Assembly: GCA_040768665.1 (NCBI GenBank)
Contig: JAXGMN010000035.1
Location: 78,209 to 142,208, forward strand
Length of the DNA stretch: 64,000 bases
From: JABWBD01 sp040768665
Lineage (GTDB): Bacteria; Planctomycetota; Planctomycetia; Pirellulales; Thermoguttaceae
Direction of reading: 5' to 3'
Shown here: positions 25,324 through 34,900 of the stretch, piece by piece
How the letters are laid out: each line of letters starts with the position of its first letter
How positions within the stretch are numbered: the first letter of the stretch is position 1
Notes under the pieces: model-generated
Databases searched by the model: none
What the model saw: only the letters and a program-made list of their open reading frames with translations
Told to the model about the DNA's origin: nothing
Translations under genes and position numbers: made by a program

Positions 25324-26901
25324 ATGACCCTGCACCTGCGATCGATGCGACATCCGACACTCACCGTGCTCGTCCTACTGCTTGCGGTCGCCCCGGCATC
25401 GGCCGGCGAATCGCGGCAGTCCGGAGTGTACGACGTATATGCCTACGGCGCGACCGGCGACGGAGAGGCGCTCGATACGGCCTCGATCCAAAAGGCCATC
25501 GATGCCTGCGCGGAAGCGGGTGGCGGCACGGTCCGGCTTTCCGCAGGAATATTTCGCTCCGGCACGATTCGGCTGAGGAGCAACGTCTCGCTCTGTCTCG
25601 ATGCCGGCGCGACACTTCTGGCGAGCCGGGACATCGACGATTATCCCAGCATTACGCCCGAGATTCCCTACTACTACCAGCCCCGCTTCACCAAGAGCCT
25701 CATCTACGCCGAGCACGCCGAGAACATCGCGCTGGTGGGCCGCGGCGTGATCGACGGCCAGGGGAAACATTTTCCCGCCCGGCCGGGCGACGATGCGATG
25801 CGGCCGTACATTGTGCGGTTCAGTGAGTGCAGGAATATCCGCGTCCGGGACCTTACGTTTCTGGATTCCGCGCGATGGCTTTCCCACTACCTGGCCTGCG
25901 AAAACGTCGTCATCGACGGCATCACGATCCGCAGCATGATTCGCGAGAACCGCGACGGCATCGACATTGACAGCTCCAGCGACGTCCGCATCTCGAACTG
26001 CCATATCGAGAGCGGCGACGACGCGATCGTGCTCAAAGCCACGGCCGCCCGCCCGTGCCGCCGCGTTACCGTGACCAACTGCGTGCTCAGCAGCACGGCC
26101 TCGGCGTTGAAACTTGGTACGGAGTCGATCGGGGGCTTCGAAGATATCCTTTTCACGAACTGCACCATCTACGACACCAAGGGCGATGCAGTCGCCGTCG
26201 AAGAGGTCGATGGCGGCATGTGCCGGCGCGTGAATATCTCGAACATCACTATGAACAACGTCGCGGTTGCCATCTTCGTCCGGCTCGGAAACCGCGGCCG
26301 GCAACTCCCCGATCGGCCGTCGGGCGTCGGCACCCTCGGCGACGTCACGATCAGCAACATCACGGCGACCAACGTCGGTCCGCTGGGATGCTCGATCACC
26401 GGCATCCCGGGCCATCCCGTCCAGAACGTTACGCTGGACAACATTCGCATCCGTTTCCAGGGCGGCGGCGCCACCGGTCCGACGGCCCTCGATGTTCCGG
26501 AAAAGACCGACGCGTATCCGAAAGGCTCGATGTTCGGCCCGCTGCCGGCCTATGGGCTCTATTGCCGCCACGTGAGGAATCTGTCGTTGAGCCGGCTTGA
26601 TTTCGGCTTCGACGAGGAAGACCGCCGTCCGGCCCTCGTGCTCGACGACGTGTCCGACGTGAGTCTCTCCGGGTTGCGGGCCGACCTTTCGCCTTCGGCG
26701 CCGGCGCTTGTCTGGCTGAACCAGGTTCGCGGCGGACTGACCCACGGCTGCCGGCTTGCCGGTGACGTGCCGGTCGTCTTGCGCGTTGGCGGCAGCGAGA
26801 CCACCGGCATTGCCCTGCGGGCCAACGATTTTCGTCGTGCAGAGCGAGTTTTCGAGATATCGGGAGATGCTCCCAAAGATGCCGTCTCAGTCGACGAGTA
26901 G
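25324..26901 (+). CDS. GH28-like pectinase / rhamnogalacturonase-type beta-helix protein
   Basis: 525 residues. Signal peptide to about residue 27 (APASAGE), then the pectate-lyase-3/GH28 opening VYDVYAYGATGDGEALDTASIQKAIDACAEAGGGTV. GH28 active-site words are NRDGIDIDSS (N-x-D) and SGDDAIVLK (D-D); the usual GHG is GTES here and RIK is replaced by RLG. It is therefore a divergent member whose specificity may differ from polygalacturonase. The right-handed beta-helix continues to the end as repeated VTISNITATN-type turns. GGAGAG lies 8 bases before ATG 25324. A sulfatase gene follows by 36 bases. Confidence 0.88.
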   Translation: MTLHLRSMRHPTLTVLVLLLAVAPASAGESRQSGVYDVYAYGATGDGEALDTASIQKAIDACAEAGGGTVRLSAGIFRSGTIRLRSNVSLCLDAGATLLASRDIDDYPSITPEIPYYYQPRFTKSLIYAEHAENIALVGRGVIDGQGKHFPARPGDDAMRPYIVRFSECRNIRVRDLTFLDSARWLSHYLACENVVIDGITIRSMIRENRDGIDIDSSSDVRISNCHIESGDDAIVLKATAARPCRRVTVTNCVLSSTASALKLGTESIGGFEDILFTNCTIYDTKGDAVAVEEVDGGMCRRVNISNITMNNVAVAIFVRLGNRGRQLPDRPSGVGTLGDVTISNITATNVGPLGCSITGIPGHPVQNVTLDNIRIRFQGGGATGPTALDVPEKTDAYPKGSMFGPLPAYGLYCRHVRNLSLSRLDFGFDEEDRRPALVLDDVSDVSLSGLRADLSPSAPALVWLNQVRGGLTHGCRLAGDVPVVLRVGGSETTGIALRANDFRRAERVFEISGDAPKDAVSVDE

Positions 26902-26937
26902 AAAGAATCGCAGATACCCAGAAGAAAGGAAGCCGCG

Positions 26938-28350
26938 ATGTCCTCTTCGAAAGACCGCCGCCTGATGGCAATATGTCTGATTCTCCTGTTGAGTATCCGT
27001 GTTGCCCATGGTCAAGCCTCGGAAGACAAGCCGGCCGGCGCACGCCCGAACATCCTCTTCTTCCTTACGGACGATCAGCCGCAATCGGGTCTCGGGTGCA
27101 TGGGCAACCGGGTAATCCAAACGCCCAACATGGATCAGCTTGCGGCCGACGGAGTCCTCTTCACCAACTCGTTCGTTACCACGTCGATCTGCTGTTCGAA
27201 TCGCGCTTGCATCCTCACCGGCCAGCATATGCGGCGCCACGGCATCGAGGATTTTCAGAAGCCATTGTCCGCCGAGGCCATGGCACAGACCTATCCCGTC
27301 CTGCTTCGCAAGGCAGGGTACCGTACCGGCTATCTCGGCAAGTTCGCCGTTGGCTGGCCGAAGCCGGATATCCGTCACCTCTCGCTGCCCGCGGACCAGT
27401 TCGACTTCTGGTACGGCTTTCCGCAGACGATCAACTTCCGGCAGGTCGTCGACGGCAAGGAGCGATACCTGACCGATCTGATGACCGAGAAGGCGATCGA
27501 ATTCTTTCGCGAGAATTCGCGCAAACAGCCGTTTTGCCTCACCGTGGCGTTGAAAGAACCGCACGGTCCCTGGAACTACTTCGACCCGGATGTGCCGAAT
27601 CCCTATGAGGGCGTCACGATCCCGCCGCCCGCGACGTTCACCTCGGCATCCTATGCATCCTTGCCCGACTTCCTTCGCGATTCGCTGGGAGGCCGTCCGG
27701 GAGCGAAATGGCTGGCCGACCCGGACGCCTATCAGGCCCACATGCGGACGTATTACCGGCTGATAAGCCGAGCGGATCTGGCGGTGGGCGAGATCATGCA
27801 GGCTCTCGCCGATCTGGGGCTGGACGACAACACGGTCGTGATCTTCACATCGGACAACGGTGAGATGCAAGGCGCTCATGGCCTGGCAGGCAAGTGGCTG
27901 ATGTACGAGGAGTCGATCCGGGTGCCGTTGGTGATCCGCGATCCTCGCCGGCCCGCGGAGGCCCGCGGCCGCCGCTGCGACGAGATGGTGCTGAGCATCG
28001 ATCTGGCCCCGACGATGCTCGCCCTGGCGGGAGTCGCCGTACCAAACGCGATGCAAGGCCGCGATTTGGGCCCGCTCGTGCGGTGCGAGACGCCGACTTG
28101 GCGCGACTGCTGGTACTACGAGCACACCTACGCTCATCCGCCGCAGCACCCGATTCCCAGGACCGAAGGCGTGCGGACCGGGCAGTGGAAATATGTCCGC
28201 TATACCGACGATGACCCGCCCTGCGAGCAACTTTTCGATCTTCAGGGCGACCCGCTGGAGGAGAACAACCTTGTCAAATCGGCGCAGCATCGTGAGAGGC
28301 TCGAAGAGCTTCGCATACAGTGCGATCAATACCGTGAGACGCTCCGCTGA
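26938..28350 (+). CDS. Sulfatase (type I), secreted, with variant formylglycine motif
   Basis: 470 residues. Signal peptide (to about 25, VAHGQA), then RPNILFFLTDDQPQSGLG with the metal Asp pair. The formylglycine-motif region reads TSICCSNRACILTGQH: the modified Cys and the Arg are kept, but the Pro/Ala of C-x-(P/A)-x-R is Ser. Other active-site words are GYRTGYLGKF, EPHGPWNYFD and IFTSDNGEMQGAHGL, and the C-terminal subdomain begins RTGQWKYVRY. It removes sulfate from a glycan, probably with the GH28-like enzyme upstream. ATG 26938 has GGAAG upstream. Confidence 0.92.
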   Translation: MSSSKDRRLMAICLILLLSIRVAHGQASEDKPAGARPNILFFLTDDQPQSGLGCMGNRVIQTPNMDQLAADGVLFTNSFVTTSICCSNRACILTGQHMRRHGIEDFQKPLSAEAMAQTYPVLLRKAGYRTGYLGKFAVGWPKPDIRHLSLPADQFDFWYGFPQTINFRQVVDGKERYLTDLMTEKAIEFFRENSRKQPFCLTVALKEPHGPWNYFDPDVPNPYEGVTIPPPATFTSASYASLPDFLRDSLGGRPGAKWLADPDAYQAHMRTYYRLISRADLAVGEIMQALADLGLDDNTVVIFTSDNGEMQGAHGLAGKWLMYEESIRVPLVIRDPRRPAEARGRRCDEMVLSIDLAPTMLALAGVAVPNAMQGRDLGPLVRCETPTWRDCWYYEHTYAHPPQHPIPRTEGVRTGQWKYVRYTDDDPPCEQLFDLQGDPLEENNLVKSAQHRERLEELRIQCDQYRETLR

Positions 28351-28673
28351 AGATCCACGGCGGCCCGGCACGAAATGCAGCGTTTCGGACGCGGTCCACG
28401 TCCCAAGAACCTGCCGCCCACGAGCAGACTCTTGCCTCGGCCCCGTGGTGTCTGTTAAAAAAGGCTAGGTGCACTGGCCTTTTCAGTGAGTGGGCAGCCG
28501 GGTCGGTTCCGCTGCCAAGGCAGGAAGAAAAGGCCGAGGTCCTCGACCATCAGCTCTTGACACGATGGGGCAAAAAGGTTGAGGACTAGCCCCATCCCCA
28601 CCGCGTGCGTGAATGGCAGGCCATGTCGGACTGCCGACCCCGTATCCACATCCCACCCATTCAGGACACCGCT
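28351..28673. other. 323-base gap
   Basis: No gene or clear signal. A weak hairpin (AAAAAAGGC with GGCCTTTTC, 28456-28482) may end transcription of the sulfatase. Confidence 0.4.
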
Positions 28674-30035
28674 ATGACCCGCTCCAACGATCGATCGACC
28701 TCGACCCGCCGACAGTTTCTTCAGACCACCGGTTCCCTTGCGGCCGGCGCTGCCGTGCTCGGCGGCGCGGCGCCGCGGGTGCACGCGGGAGAAGACAACA
28801 CGATCCGCCTGGCACTGATCGGCTGCGGAGGGCGAGGGGCCGGCGCAGTCGGCGATGCCCTGTCCGTCTCCGGTGCCGGGCCGATCAAGCTGTATGCCAT
28901 GGCGGATCTTCATGAAGCCAGCATGAACGCCCGGCTCAAGGCCCTGAAGGAGAAATTCCCCGACAAGGTCGATGTTTCGGATGACCGCAAGTTCCTCGGT
29001 TTCGACGCTTATCGCAAGGCGATCGATCTGCTCAAGCCGGGCGATGTCGCCATGTGCACCACCCGCGCCTACATCCGGCCGGTCCACGTCGAATATGCGG
29101 TGAACAGAGGGATCAACGTCTTCATGGAGAAGCCCTTCTCGCCGGACCCGGGCGGTCTGAAGCGGCTGCTACGCGCCGGCGAGGAAGCGGAGAAGAAGAA
29201 CGTCAAAATCCTGGCGGGGCTTCAGTGCCGCCACTCGCCGGCCCGCCAGGCGCTGATCGACAGAATCCGCGACGGCGAGATGGGCGAGATCCCCTTGATC
29301 CGCGCCAACCGGTTGGGCGGGGCCGGCTGGCTTCGCGACCAGGGCCAGAAGTCGAACAACCTGATGGACCAGTTGCAGTTTGGCAGGATCCATCTCTATT
29401 GGATCGGCTCCGGACACATGGTCGACTACCTGATCCACCAGATCGACGAATGCTGCTGGATCAAGGATGCATGGCCGGTCTCGGCCATCGGAATGGGCGG
29501 ACGCGTGCCGGAAAGCGAAGACCGGGGACAGAACATCGACGCCTACTCGATCGAATACACATTCGCCGACGGCACGAAGGCGTTCTGCGGGTTCCGGCGG
29601 ATCAACCAGACCCGCAGCGACTTCGCCACCTATATCCATGGCACGAAGTGCGCCGCCCAGTTCTCCGGCAATATCCACGCCCCTACGGTTCACATGTTCA
29701 AAGACCAGCGGATCAACGAGGAGAATATCGCCTGGACGCCCACGGACGACGCCTTCAGCCCGTGGCAATATGAATGGAACGACTTCATCAAGAGCATCCG
29801 CGAGGATCGGCCTCACAACGAGGCGAAGCGAGCGGTCTACTCGGACCTGACCACCCTGATGGGTCGCGCCGCGTGCCACATCGGCCAGGAGGTAACCTGG
29901 GAGCAGATCATGAAGTCGGATTTCCAGTTCTGCGATTATCTCGACAAGCTTACGCCCGACAGCCCGCCGCCGGTCCTGGCCGACAAGAACGGGCAGTTTC
30001 CCCTTCCGATCCCGGGGCGATGGACGGAGATCTGA
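28674..30035 (+). CDS. Gfo/Idh/MocA-family oxidoreductase, Tat-exported
   Basis: 453 residues from ATG 28674. Tat signal TSTRRQFLQTTGSLAAGAAV at about 10-29. The Rossmann start is IRLALIGCGGRGAGAVGDAL, the MEKPF motif (VFMEKPFSPD) carries the catalytic lysine, and a C-terminal alpha/beta domain includes HMVDYLIHQIDECCWIKD. These enzymes oxidise or reduce sugars using tightly bound NAD(P). Exported versions are abundant in planctomycetes near glycan genes. The long C-terminal segment ends QFPLPIPGRWTEI. Confidence 0.92.
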   Translation: MTRSNDRSTSTRRQFLQTTGSLAAGAAVLGGAAPRVHAGEDNTIRLALIGCGGRGAGAVGDALSVSGAGPIKLYAMADLHEASMNARLKALKEKFPDKVDVSDDRKFLGFDAYRKAIDLLKPGDVAMCTTRAYIRPVHVEYAVNRGINVFMEKPFSPDPGGLKRLLRAGEEAEKKNVKILAGLQCRHSPARQALIDRIRDGEMGEIPLIRANRLGGAGWLRDQGQKSNNLMDQLQFGRIHLYWIGSGHMVDYLIHQIDECCWIKDAWPVSAIGMGGRVPESEDRGQNIDAYSIEYTFADGTKAFCGFRRINQTRSDFATYIHGTKCAAQFSGNIHAPTVHMFKDQRINEENIAWTPTDDAFSPWQYEWNDFIKSIREDRPHNEAKRAVYSDLTTLMGRAACHIGQEVTWEQIMKSDFQFCDYLDKLTPDSPPPVLADKNGQFPLPIPGRWTEI

Positions 30036-30051
30036 ACCGGGGTGTGGAATA

Positions 30052-30164
30052 AGGCGAGCGGCAGGAATTCTTTTACCAGTAGGATGGACATTCCTGTCCG
30101 TCGGCAGAAGACGGACAAGAATGTCCATCCTACCTCGTGATAAATCCCTTTCTGCCGCTCGCCT
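30052..30164. repeat. Palindrome F nested in an outer 13-bp inverted repeat
   Basis: Outer arms AGGCGAGCGGCAG (30052-30064) and CTGCCGCTCGCCT (30152-30164) are exact complements. Inside, AGGATGGACATTCCTGTCC (30081 on) pairs with GGACAAGAATGTCCATCCT (ending 30131) with one mismatch over 22 bases and a 7-base loop. Half of the outer arm (CTGCCGCTCGCCT) also occurs alone at 3490-3502. Confidence 0.85.
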
Positions 30165-30383
30165 AAGCGGTGGCTCGATGTCAGCAGCCGGGCTGCTTGA
30201 TGTTCCGGCGGGTCGTTGATTTTCATTCGTGGTCGAGAGGCAAAGGCGATTGGCGGGGGGTACCGCGATCACCGTTGCTCACACCACCTGCGCGCGGTAG
30301 AATCGCACCGACGACCAGCCTGCGGGCATTGCGTCGACGGAGCGGCTTGTACGGGAAGACACCTCGATAGACGGGGTCGAAAA

Positions 30384-31133
30384 TTGGCGATAGATGCTTC
30401 GCACGTTCGTAAACGCGTGGTAGGTAACCTGCTTCGCTCACCCGCGGTGGCCCTTCCCGTGGTCTTCGGCGCCGGACTGCTTTTGCTGGCATGGTTGGCG
30501 GGCAGCGCGACCGGGGTGCTCGGCATTCTCGGTCTTTCAGGGGTCGTTCTTGGAGTCGGCATTGGGGCGCGGCGTCTATTGTTGCGGCGCGACGAGTTGG
30601 TTCGCGAAGCGCGAGAGGATCTCAAGAAGGAGTCGGCCCGGAGCCATCGGGCTCATCTGAGACAGCTCCACCGGCGTCTGCGCCGGGATAGGGATCCTCG
30701 TACGGGACAATATCTCGCGGAACTTCGCCGCCTGTACGACCGCCTTCAGCGTGCGGGCTTGATGGGCAGCAGAGCCGCAAGCCCGGTCCTGCCGGAAGTT
30801 CGCACCAAGGCCGAGGAGCTCTACCGCTCCTGCGTAACTTCCATGGAGCGGGCGGTGCAGTTGTGGGAGACCTCACAGGAAATGGCCACCGATCAGGCGA
30901 AGCAGCAGGCGTTGACCTCCCGCGAAATGCTGTTGGAGGAAGTCGGCAAAAGCGTGCGGCACCTGGGAGCTACCGTCGACCACCTTCAGACCGCCGGCCT
31001 GGGCCGCGGCGACGAAGGCGAGAGTCTGGCCCGCATGCGCGAAGAACTGGACCAGGGGCTCGAGATTGCCCGCCGGGTTGAGCAGCGGATGGCCGAACTG
31101 ACCCGCGACGCGAGCGGCACGATGCGTGAATGA
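30384..31133 (+). CDS. Membrane-anchored coiled-coil protein
   Basis: 249 residues from TTG 30384 (GGGG 8 bases upstream); other in-frame starts are upstream but unsupported. Two hydrophobic helices at about 18-55 (PVVFGAGLLLLAWLAG, VLGILGLSGVVLGVGIGA) form a hairpin, followed by about 190 residues of charged helix with coiled-coil periodicity (RAHLRQLHRRLRRD, SMERAVQLWETSQEM, LEIARRVEQRMAEL). Both termini are probably cytoplasmic. Not recognised; similar designs occur in 5-bromo-4-chloroindolyl-hydrolysis (XpaC)-like and other membrane-associated helical proteins. Confidence 0.6.
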   Translation: MAIDASHVRKRVVGNLLRSPAVALPVVFGAGLLLLAWLAGSATGVLGILGLSGVVLGVGIGARRLLLRRDELVREAREDLKKESARSHRAHLRQLHRRLRRDRDPRTGQYLAELRRLYDRLQRAGLMGSRAASPVLPEVRTKAEELYRSCVTSMERAVQLWETSQEMATDQAKQQALTSREMLLEEVGKSVRHLGATVDHLQTAGLGRGDEGESLARMREELDQGLEIARRVEQRMAELTRDASGTMRE

Positions 31134-31182
31134 GCTGTATCTACGTTCGTTGATCCTTACTCGGCGATTCCGCAAAACCGTT

Positions 31183-31230
31183 GGGACTGGCTCATTTTGC
31201 GGAGTCTTCGGAGTGAAATGTGCCTGTCCC
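31183..31230. repeat. Palindromic element, family K
   Basis: GGGACTGGCTCATTT and AAATGTGCCTGTCCC pair with three mismatches around CGGAGTCTTCGGAG. Same GGGAC(A/T)GGC end type as families C and E. It lies between convergent genes and may terminate both. Confidence 0.65.
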
Positions 31231-31257
31231 CTCCTGACGCGGTTTTGGGGCAGGCTC

Positions 31258-34200
31258 TTACTTTGCGATTCCGAAGGCGGCGCTGAGGGTCGGCACAGGC
31301 CGAAAATCCGGATCATTGCGGTGGGCAATGTTTCGCCGGCCGAAATAGGAGCCATAGTAGGGCGAGTTGCCATCGACCCACGTGACCAGCTTGATAAAAT
31401 CCTCTCGCGGCAGTTGCACTTCATAATGGTCCTTGCGGAGGATTTCGATCAGCTTGCTCCGGTGCGAGCCATAGGTGTACGGCCCGACCGCGGGCGCGTA
31501 GCCCATCGCGTCGGCGCCTTCGGGCTTAACGCCGACGAATTCCTGGATGTACGAGACGAGGTCCCTCCGGATGATGTTCTCGTACGAGCGGCAGAACAAC
31601 TCGGTCATTTCGCCGGACAGGTCGAGATCTCCCTCGGTCTTCTCCCCGCCGTGACACGACACGCAATGCCGGTCGAAGATCGGCTGGATGTCGCTTGTGT
31701 AGTGCAAGGGGCGGGGCGCCGTTTCGCCGGGTTGCGGCTGCGGGTCGACCGGAGGCCGGGTCAAAGCTAGCGGGCGGAGATTGGCCGGCGCCTGGTTGCG
31801 GTGCTCGTGGCAGCCGATGCAGCTCCGCTGCTCGCCGGGCTGGAAATTGACGAAGGTCCGCATCCGCTGGATTTCCATGAAGTTCTCATCCAGCGCCGAC
31901 AGGAAGATGTTGCGGTCGGCCGGCACGCGGAAATGAGCCGAGCCATCTTCGTGGACCGCGACGACGCCGTGGAGGACTTTCACACTCAGGTGCGTCCATA
32001 GGCTGATCGCAACCATCTGGCCCGGTGCGCGATCGTTCGCCTGGTACCCCAAGTAGGCCGACCACGGCCGCGGAACCTGCTCCATGACGCGCAGATACTT
32101 CACGGATCCCCGCGGAACTCCATCCAGGCCCTGGTACACGTCCGTAACGAGCACGGTGGCGTTTTCGGCAGAAGGCTCCTCTTCCGTCGACGGCGAGAGC
32201 ACCGGGGGAATCGGCCGCGGCTCAAGGGGACGGGCTTGCCAGCAGGAGATCTCCGGATCCCGATAGATCGGCACACGGTTGCCGAAGACATCGAGCAAAT
32301 AGAGGCCGTATCCGGCCGGATCGTTCCACATGCGATCCGGGTTGCAGGAGACCAGGAAGAACTTGCCCGCCAGCCGGTCTGCCGTGTTGTCGGCCAGCGG
32401 ATAGGGGTCGCAGTACCAGGGACCGTAGATGTCCGTGATCCAGCGGCCGTTGCGGAACTGCCGCAGGGCCCAATTCCCCTTGGGCACACAACCGGGCGTC
32501 AACGCGGTCATCGCCTCTTCCGACCGCTTATTCTTATGGAGGTCGATAAGCAGAATTGCACCCATGTTCCCCGGGCAGTGGCCGGCGCCAAGACAGACGA
32601 CCAGGTTGCCTCGACCGGGCACGTGCCGGGCCTGGTTGAACACGGCGGGCGTGGTGATGTTGTTGCCGTAGATTTCTTCGGAACGGCTGCCGTCGGGGCA
32701 AGTGGCCCAAAGCGATTGCACGGCGCCGGCGCCTTTGTCGACATACTCCCAACGGTTGTAGAGGATCCGGCCATCGTTCATGACGGTCGGGCAGAACTCG
32801 CTCAGCGCGCCCTGCGAAAGCTGCACGAGCCCCGAACCGTCGGCGTTGATGCGGTAGAGGTTGGCAACCGTCAGCCCATGGCCGCCGCAGAGGACACTCC
32901 GCTGACTCCGCGTCGACGTGAAGACGATGCGACCGTCGGGCAGATAGCAGGGGTGCATGTCGTCGGTCCAGTGTCCGTACCGGCCCGGACTGTTGGCAAG
33001 CTCGTCGCGAGAACAGGTCGCGTAGGTGGCAATCCGTTCCTCTTCGTCGTCGGGCGGAAACGTGATCTGCCGCAGTCCGCCGCCATCGACGGCCATTTCG
33101 AAGATCCGGAAACCGGCCGGCTCGGCAGGCTTGTAGTTGAAAAGAATCCGCTGGGCGTCGAAAGAAAGATCGTAGCGGTCGACCAGACCATGGGCGAGTT
33201 GCGGCGCGATCTCGGTAACGGCCCCGTCGGAAAGCGAGAGCTGATACAACCCGCCCCCGAAGCGGCGGATCCCAGCGATGAACTCGTCGTAATAATGGTC
33301 GGAATCGTACGTGTATCGTTTGACGAACACGAGCTTCTTGCCCGCCAGGAGCGGGTTCCTCACCACGAGTGCGTCGCGTTTGAGGCTCGCGAGTTCTTCA
33401 AGCAACTTGCGGGTCTGCGCTTCTGCGGGATCGAGTTTGCCAACTGCTTGCTCGACCAAACGTTGTCGCAAGGCGGCGACGCTTGTAAGGAGTTCGGCGC
33501 CCGCATATTGGCCGGCGTACGCAGCATCGAGTTCTTCAACCGCGTTGCGCAGTGCATCGGTTGCCGCGAGAGCCGTCTTCAACTCCGCCGCGGTTACGCA
33601 GAGGTCGAGCCAGCGCGGATCGGAAGACGCAACACCCGTCTCGGCAAGCTCCTGGCATCGATCCCCGAGGACGGCTCCGTCGGACCCAAGGATTCCGACC
33701 ACGGAGTCGATGAACTTCCGCTCGAAATCGAGGGATTCCTGCCTTGCAAACCAACCCGTTGTCGCCTCGAACCAGCCGGCGTCGATCTCGTCGAGCAGCC
33801 GGTTCGAGGATCTGGGGAAATCGTTTTCGATCATCGCCCAGATCGCGGGGATCGGCTCGGATGCAATTCGCACCGCCGTGAACCAGGAGCCTCGGTCGCC
33901 TTTGCGAAGAGACACCACCAGGCGGTTTTCGCCGGCCTTGAGTTTCAGATCGATGAGCACCGCGTCGTGCCAGCCGCGGCGCTTGGCCACCGGCACGTTT
34001 TCATACCCCGCCAGCTTGTTCTGCAATGGCACTGGCTGACCGTTGAGCCAAACGAGCGACTCCGAGGCTTCAGCGCCCGCCCCGCACGGCGGCGGCCGGT
34101 ATGCAAAGCCGCCGAAGCGTTCGTGGCGCGATAGTTCGAGCGTAAGCGTCACGGGGCGGCTGGCCGTGATCGTTGTAAACAGCCAATCCGCCCTGGAACC

Positions 34201-34698
34201 CGGCGGCGACGGATTGCCCGCCTGGTCCGCCGGGCAACGCTTCCAACGCGACTTTCCCTGGTTGACGTCGTTGTGATCGATCTCGCCCGGGGTGATGGCG
34301 GCCGCATCCGGCGATTCGGGTGCGCCGAGTTGTGTCGAGTACCAGTTGCCAATCTTGATTGCCTCGCGGGCCTGATCCTGAGAGCCCTGCCACGAGCGGA
34401 GGCGGTCGCGCGTGGAGAGCATTGTCTGCTGGAGCGTGTCGTGCTTGGCATACAAGGCGCTCCGGCTCTCGACATGGTCTGCCGCGGATGCCGATGCAAC
34501 AAACAGAAGGCAGGAGCACACCGCAATGGCCCGTCCCAGCGAGCCATGCAACGGCTTGAGCGAGGCAAGAGAGAGGCTGCCGAAAGCGCGGACTGGCTCT
34601 GCAACGGCTGGTGTGTTGCCTCGACGATAGGTACAAGACGTTGTGGTGCCTGCCCCCTGTTTCAGCGCCCTCCGAGCGATGGGACACTCCGGTTTCAT
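31258..34698 (-). CDS. HzsA-related dihaem cytochrome with beta-propeller (PVC-type)
   Basis: 1146 residues; the ATG at 34698 has a strong AGGAGGTG 6 bases upstream. The secretion signal is displaced (hydrophobic AIAVCSCLLFVASASA at about 57-73). An N-terminal carbohydrate-binding-like beta domain (TLTLELSRHERFGGFAY, about 180-280) is followed by helices. A TolB/WD40-type propeller then spans about 470-900 (YDLSFDAQRILFNYKPA, MHPCYLPDGRIVFTSTRSQR). Two c-type haem sites follow: CIGCHEH (about 963) and CVSCHGG (about 1019). The architecture matches proteins annotated as HzsA-related after hydrazine synthase alpha. No other anammox gene is present, so hydrazine synthesis is not implied; a periplasmic redox or binding role is more likely. 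Confidence 0.85.
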   Translation of the reverse strand: MKPECPIARRALKQGAGTTTSCTYRRGNTPAVAEPVRAFGSLSLASLKPLHGSLGRAIAVCSCLLFVASASAADHVESRSALYAKHDTLQQTMLSTRDRLRSWQGSQDQAREAIKIGNWYSTQLGAPESPDAAAITPGEIDHNDVNQGKSRWKRCPADQAGNPSPPGSRADWLFTTITASRPVTLTLELSRHERFGGFAYRPPPCGAGAEASESLVWLNGQPVPLQNKLAGYENVPVAKRRGWHDAVLIDLKLKAGENRLVVSLRKGDRGSWFTAVRIASEPIPAIWAMIENDFPRSSNRLLDEIDAGWFEATTGWFARQESLDFERKFIDSVVGILGSDGAVLGDRCQELAETGVASSDPRWLDLCVTAAELKTALAATDALRNAVEELDAAYAGQYAGAELLTSVAALRQRLVEQAVGKLDPAEAQTRKLLEELASLKRDALVVRNPLLAGKKLVFVKRYTYDSDHYYDEFIAGIRRFGGGLYQLSLSDGAVTEIAPQLAHGLVDRYDLSFDAQRILFNYKPAEPAGFRIFEMAVDGGGLRQITFPPDDEEERIATYATCSRDELANSPGRYGHWTDDMHPCYLPDGRIVFTSTRSQRSVLCGGHGLTVANLYRINADGSGLVQLSQGALSEFCPTVMNDGRILYNRWEYVDKGAGAVQSLWATCPDGSRSEEIYGNNITTPAVFNQARHVPGRGNLVVCLGAGHCPGNMGAILLIDLHKNKRSEEAMTALTPGCVPKGNWALRQFRNGRWITDIYGPWYCDPYPLADNTADRLAGKFFLVSCNPDRMWNDPAGYGLYLLDVFGNRVPIYRDPEISCWQARPLEPRPIPPVLSPSTEEEPSAENATVLVTDVYQGLDGVPRGSVKYLRVMEQVPRPWSAYLGYQANDRAPGQMVAISLWTHLSVKVLHGVVAVHEDGSAHFRVPADRNIFLSALDENFMEIQRMRTFVNFQPGEQRSCIGCHEHRNQAPANLRPLALTRPPVDPQPQPGETAPRPLHYTSDIQPIFDRHCVSCHGGEKTEGDLDLSGEMTELFCRSYENIIRRDLVSYIQEFVGVKPEGADAMGYAPAVGPYTYGSHRSKLIEILRKDHYEVQLPREDFIKLVTWVDGNSPYYGSYFGRRNIAHRNDPDFRPVPTLSAAFGIAK

Positions 34699-34900
34699 CG
34701 TTTCACCTCCTCATTGGCAGTGGGCACTGCTCGTCATTGGGTAACTTGGTGCCGGGGTAGCACATGCACGACCGCTGAGAAGCAGGGGCAGGGCCTGGGT
34801 CGCCACACGTTGCTGCTTCGTGAACCATGCGACTCGTTTCGTGTCGGTATAAGGGAGGTAGGATACGCCTGTCAAGCGGGGTTAGGCGTGGTGTGCGGTT

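Noticed and set aside
25375..26745. 456-codon minus-strand open frame inside the GH28-like gene
   Set aside because: Antisense shadow; the plus strand has the beta-helix repeats and active-site motifs.
32236..34134. 632-codon plus-strand open frame inside the HzsA-related gene
   Set aside because: No domain, poor composition, and the opposite strand encodes a recognisable dihaem propeller protein.
31258..34698. Evidence for anammox metabolism
   Set aside because: Only the HzsA-like architecture is present; no HzsB/C, hydrazine dehydrogenase or ladderane genes are in the window, and such relatives are widespread in planctomycetes.
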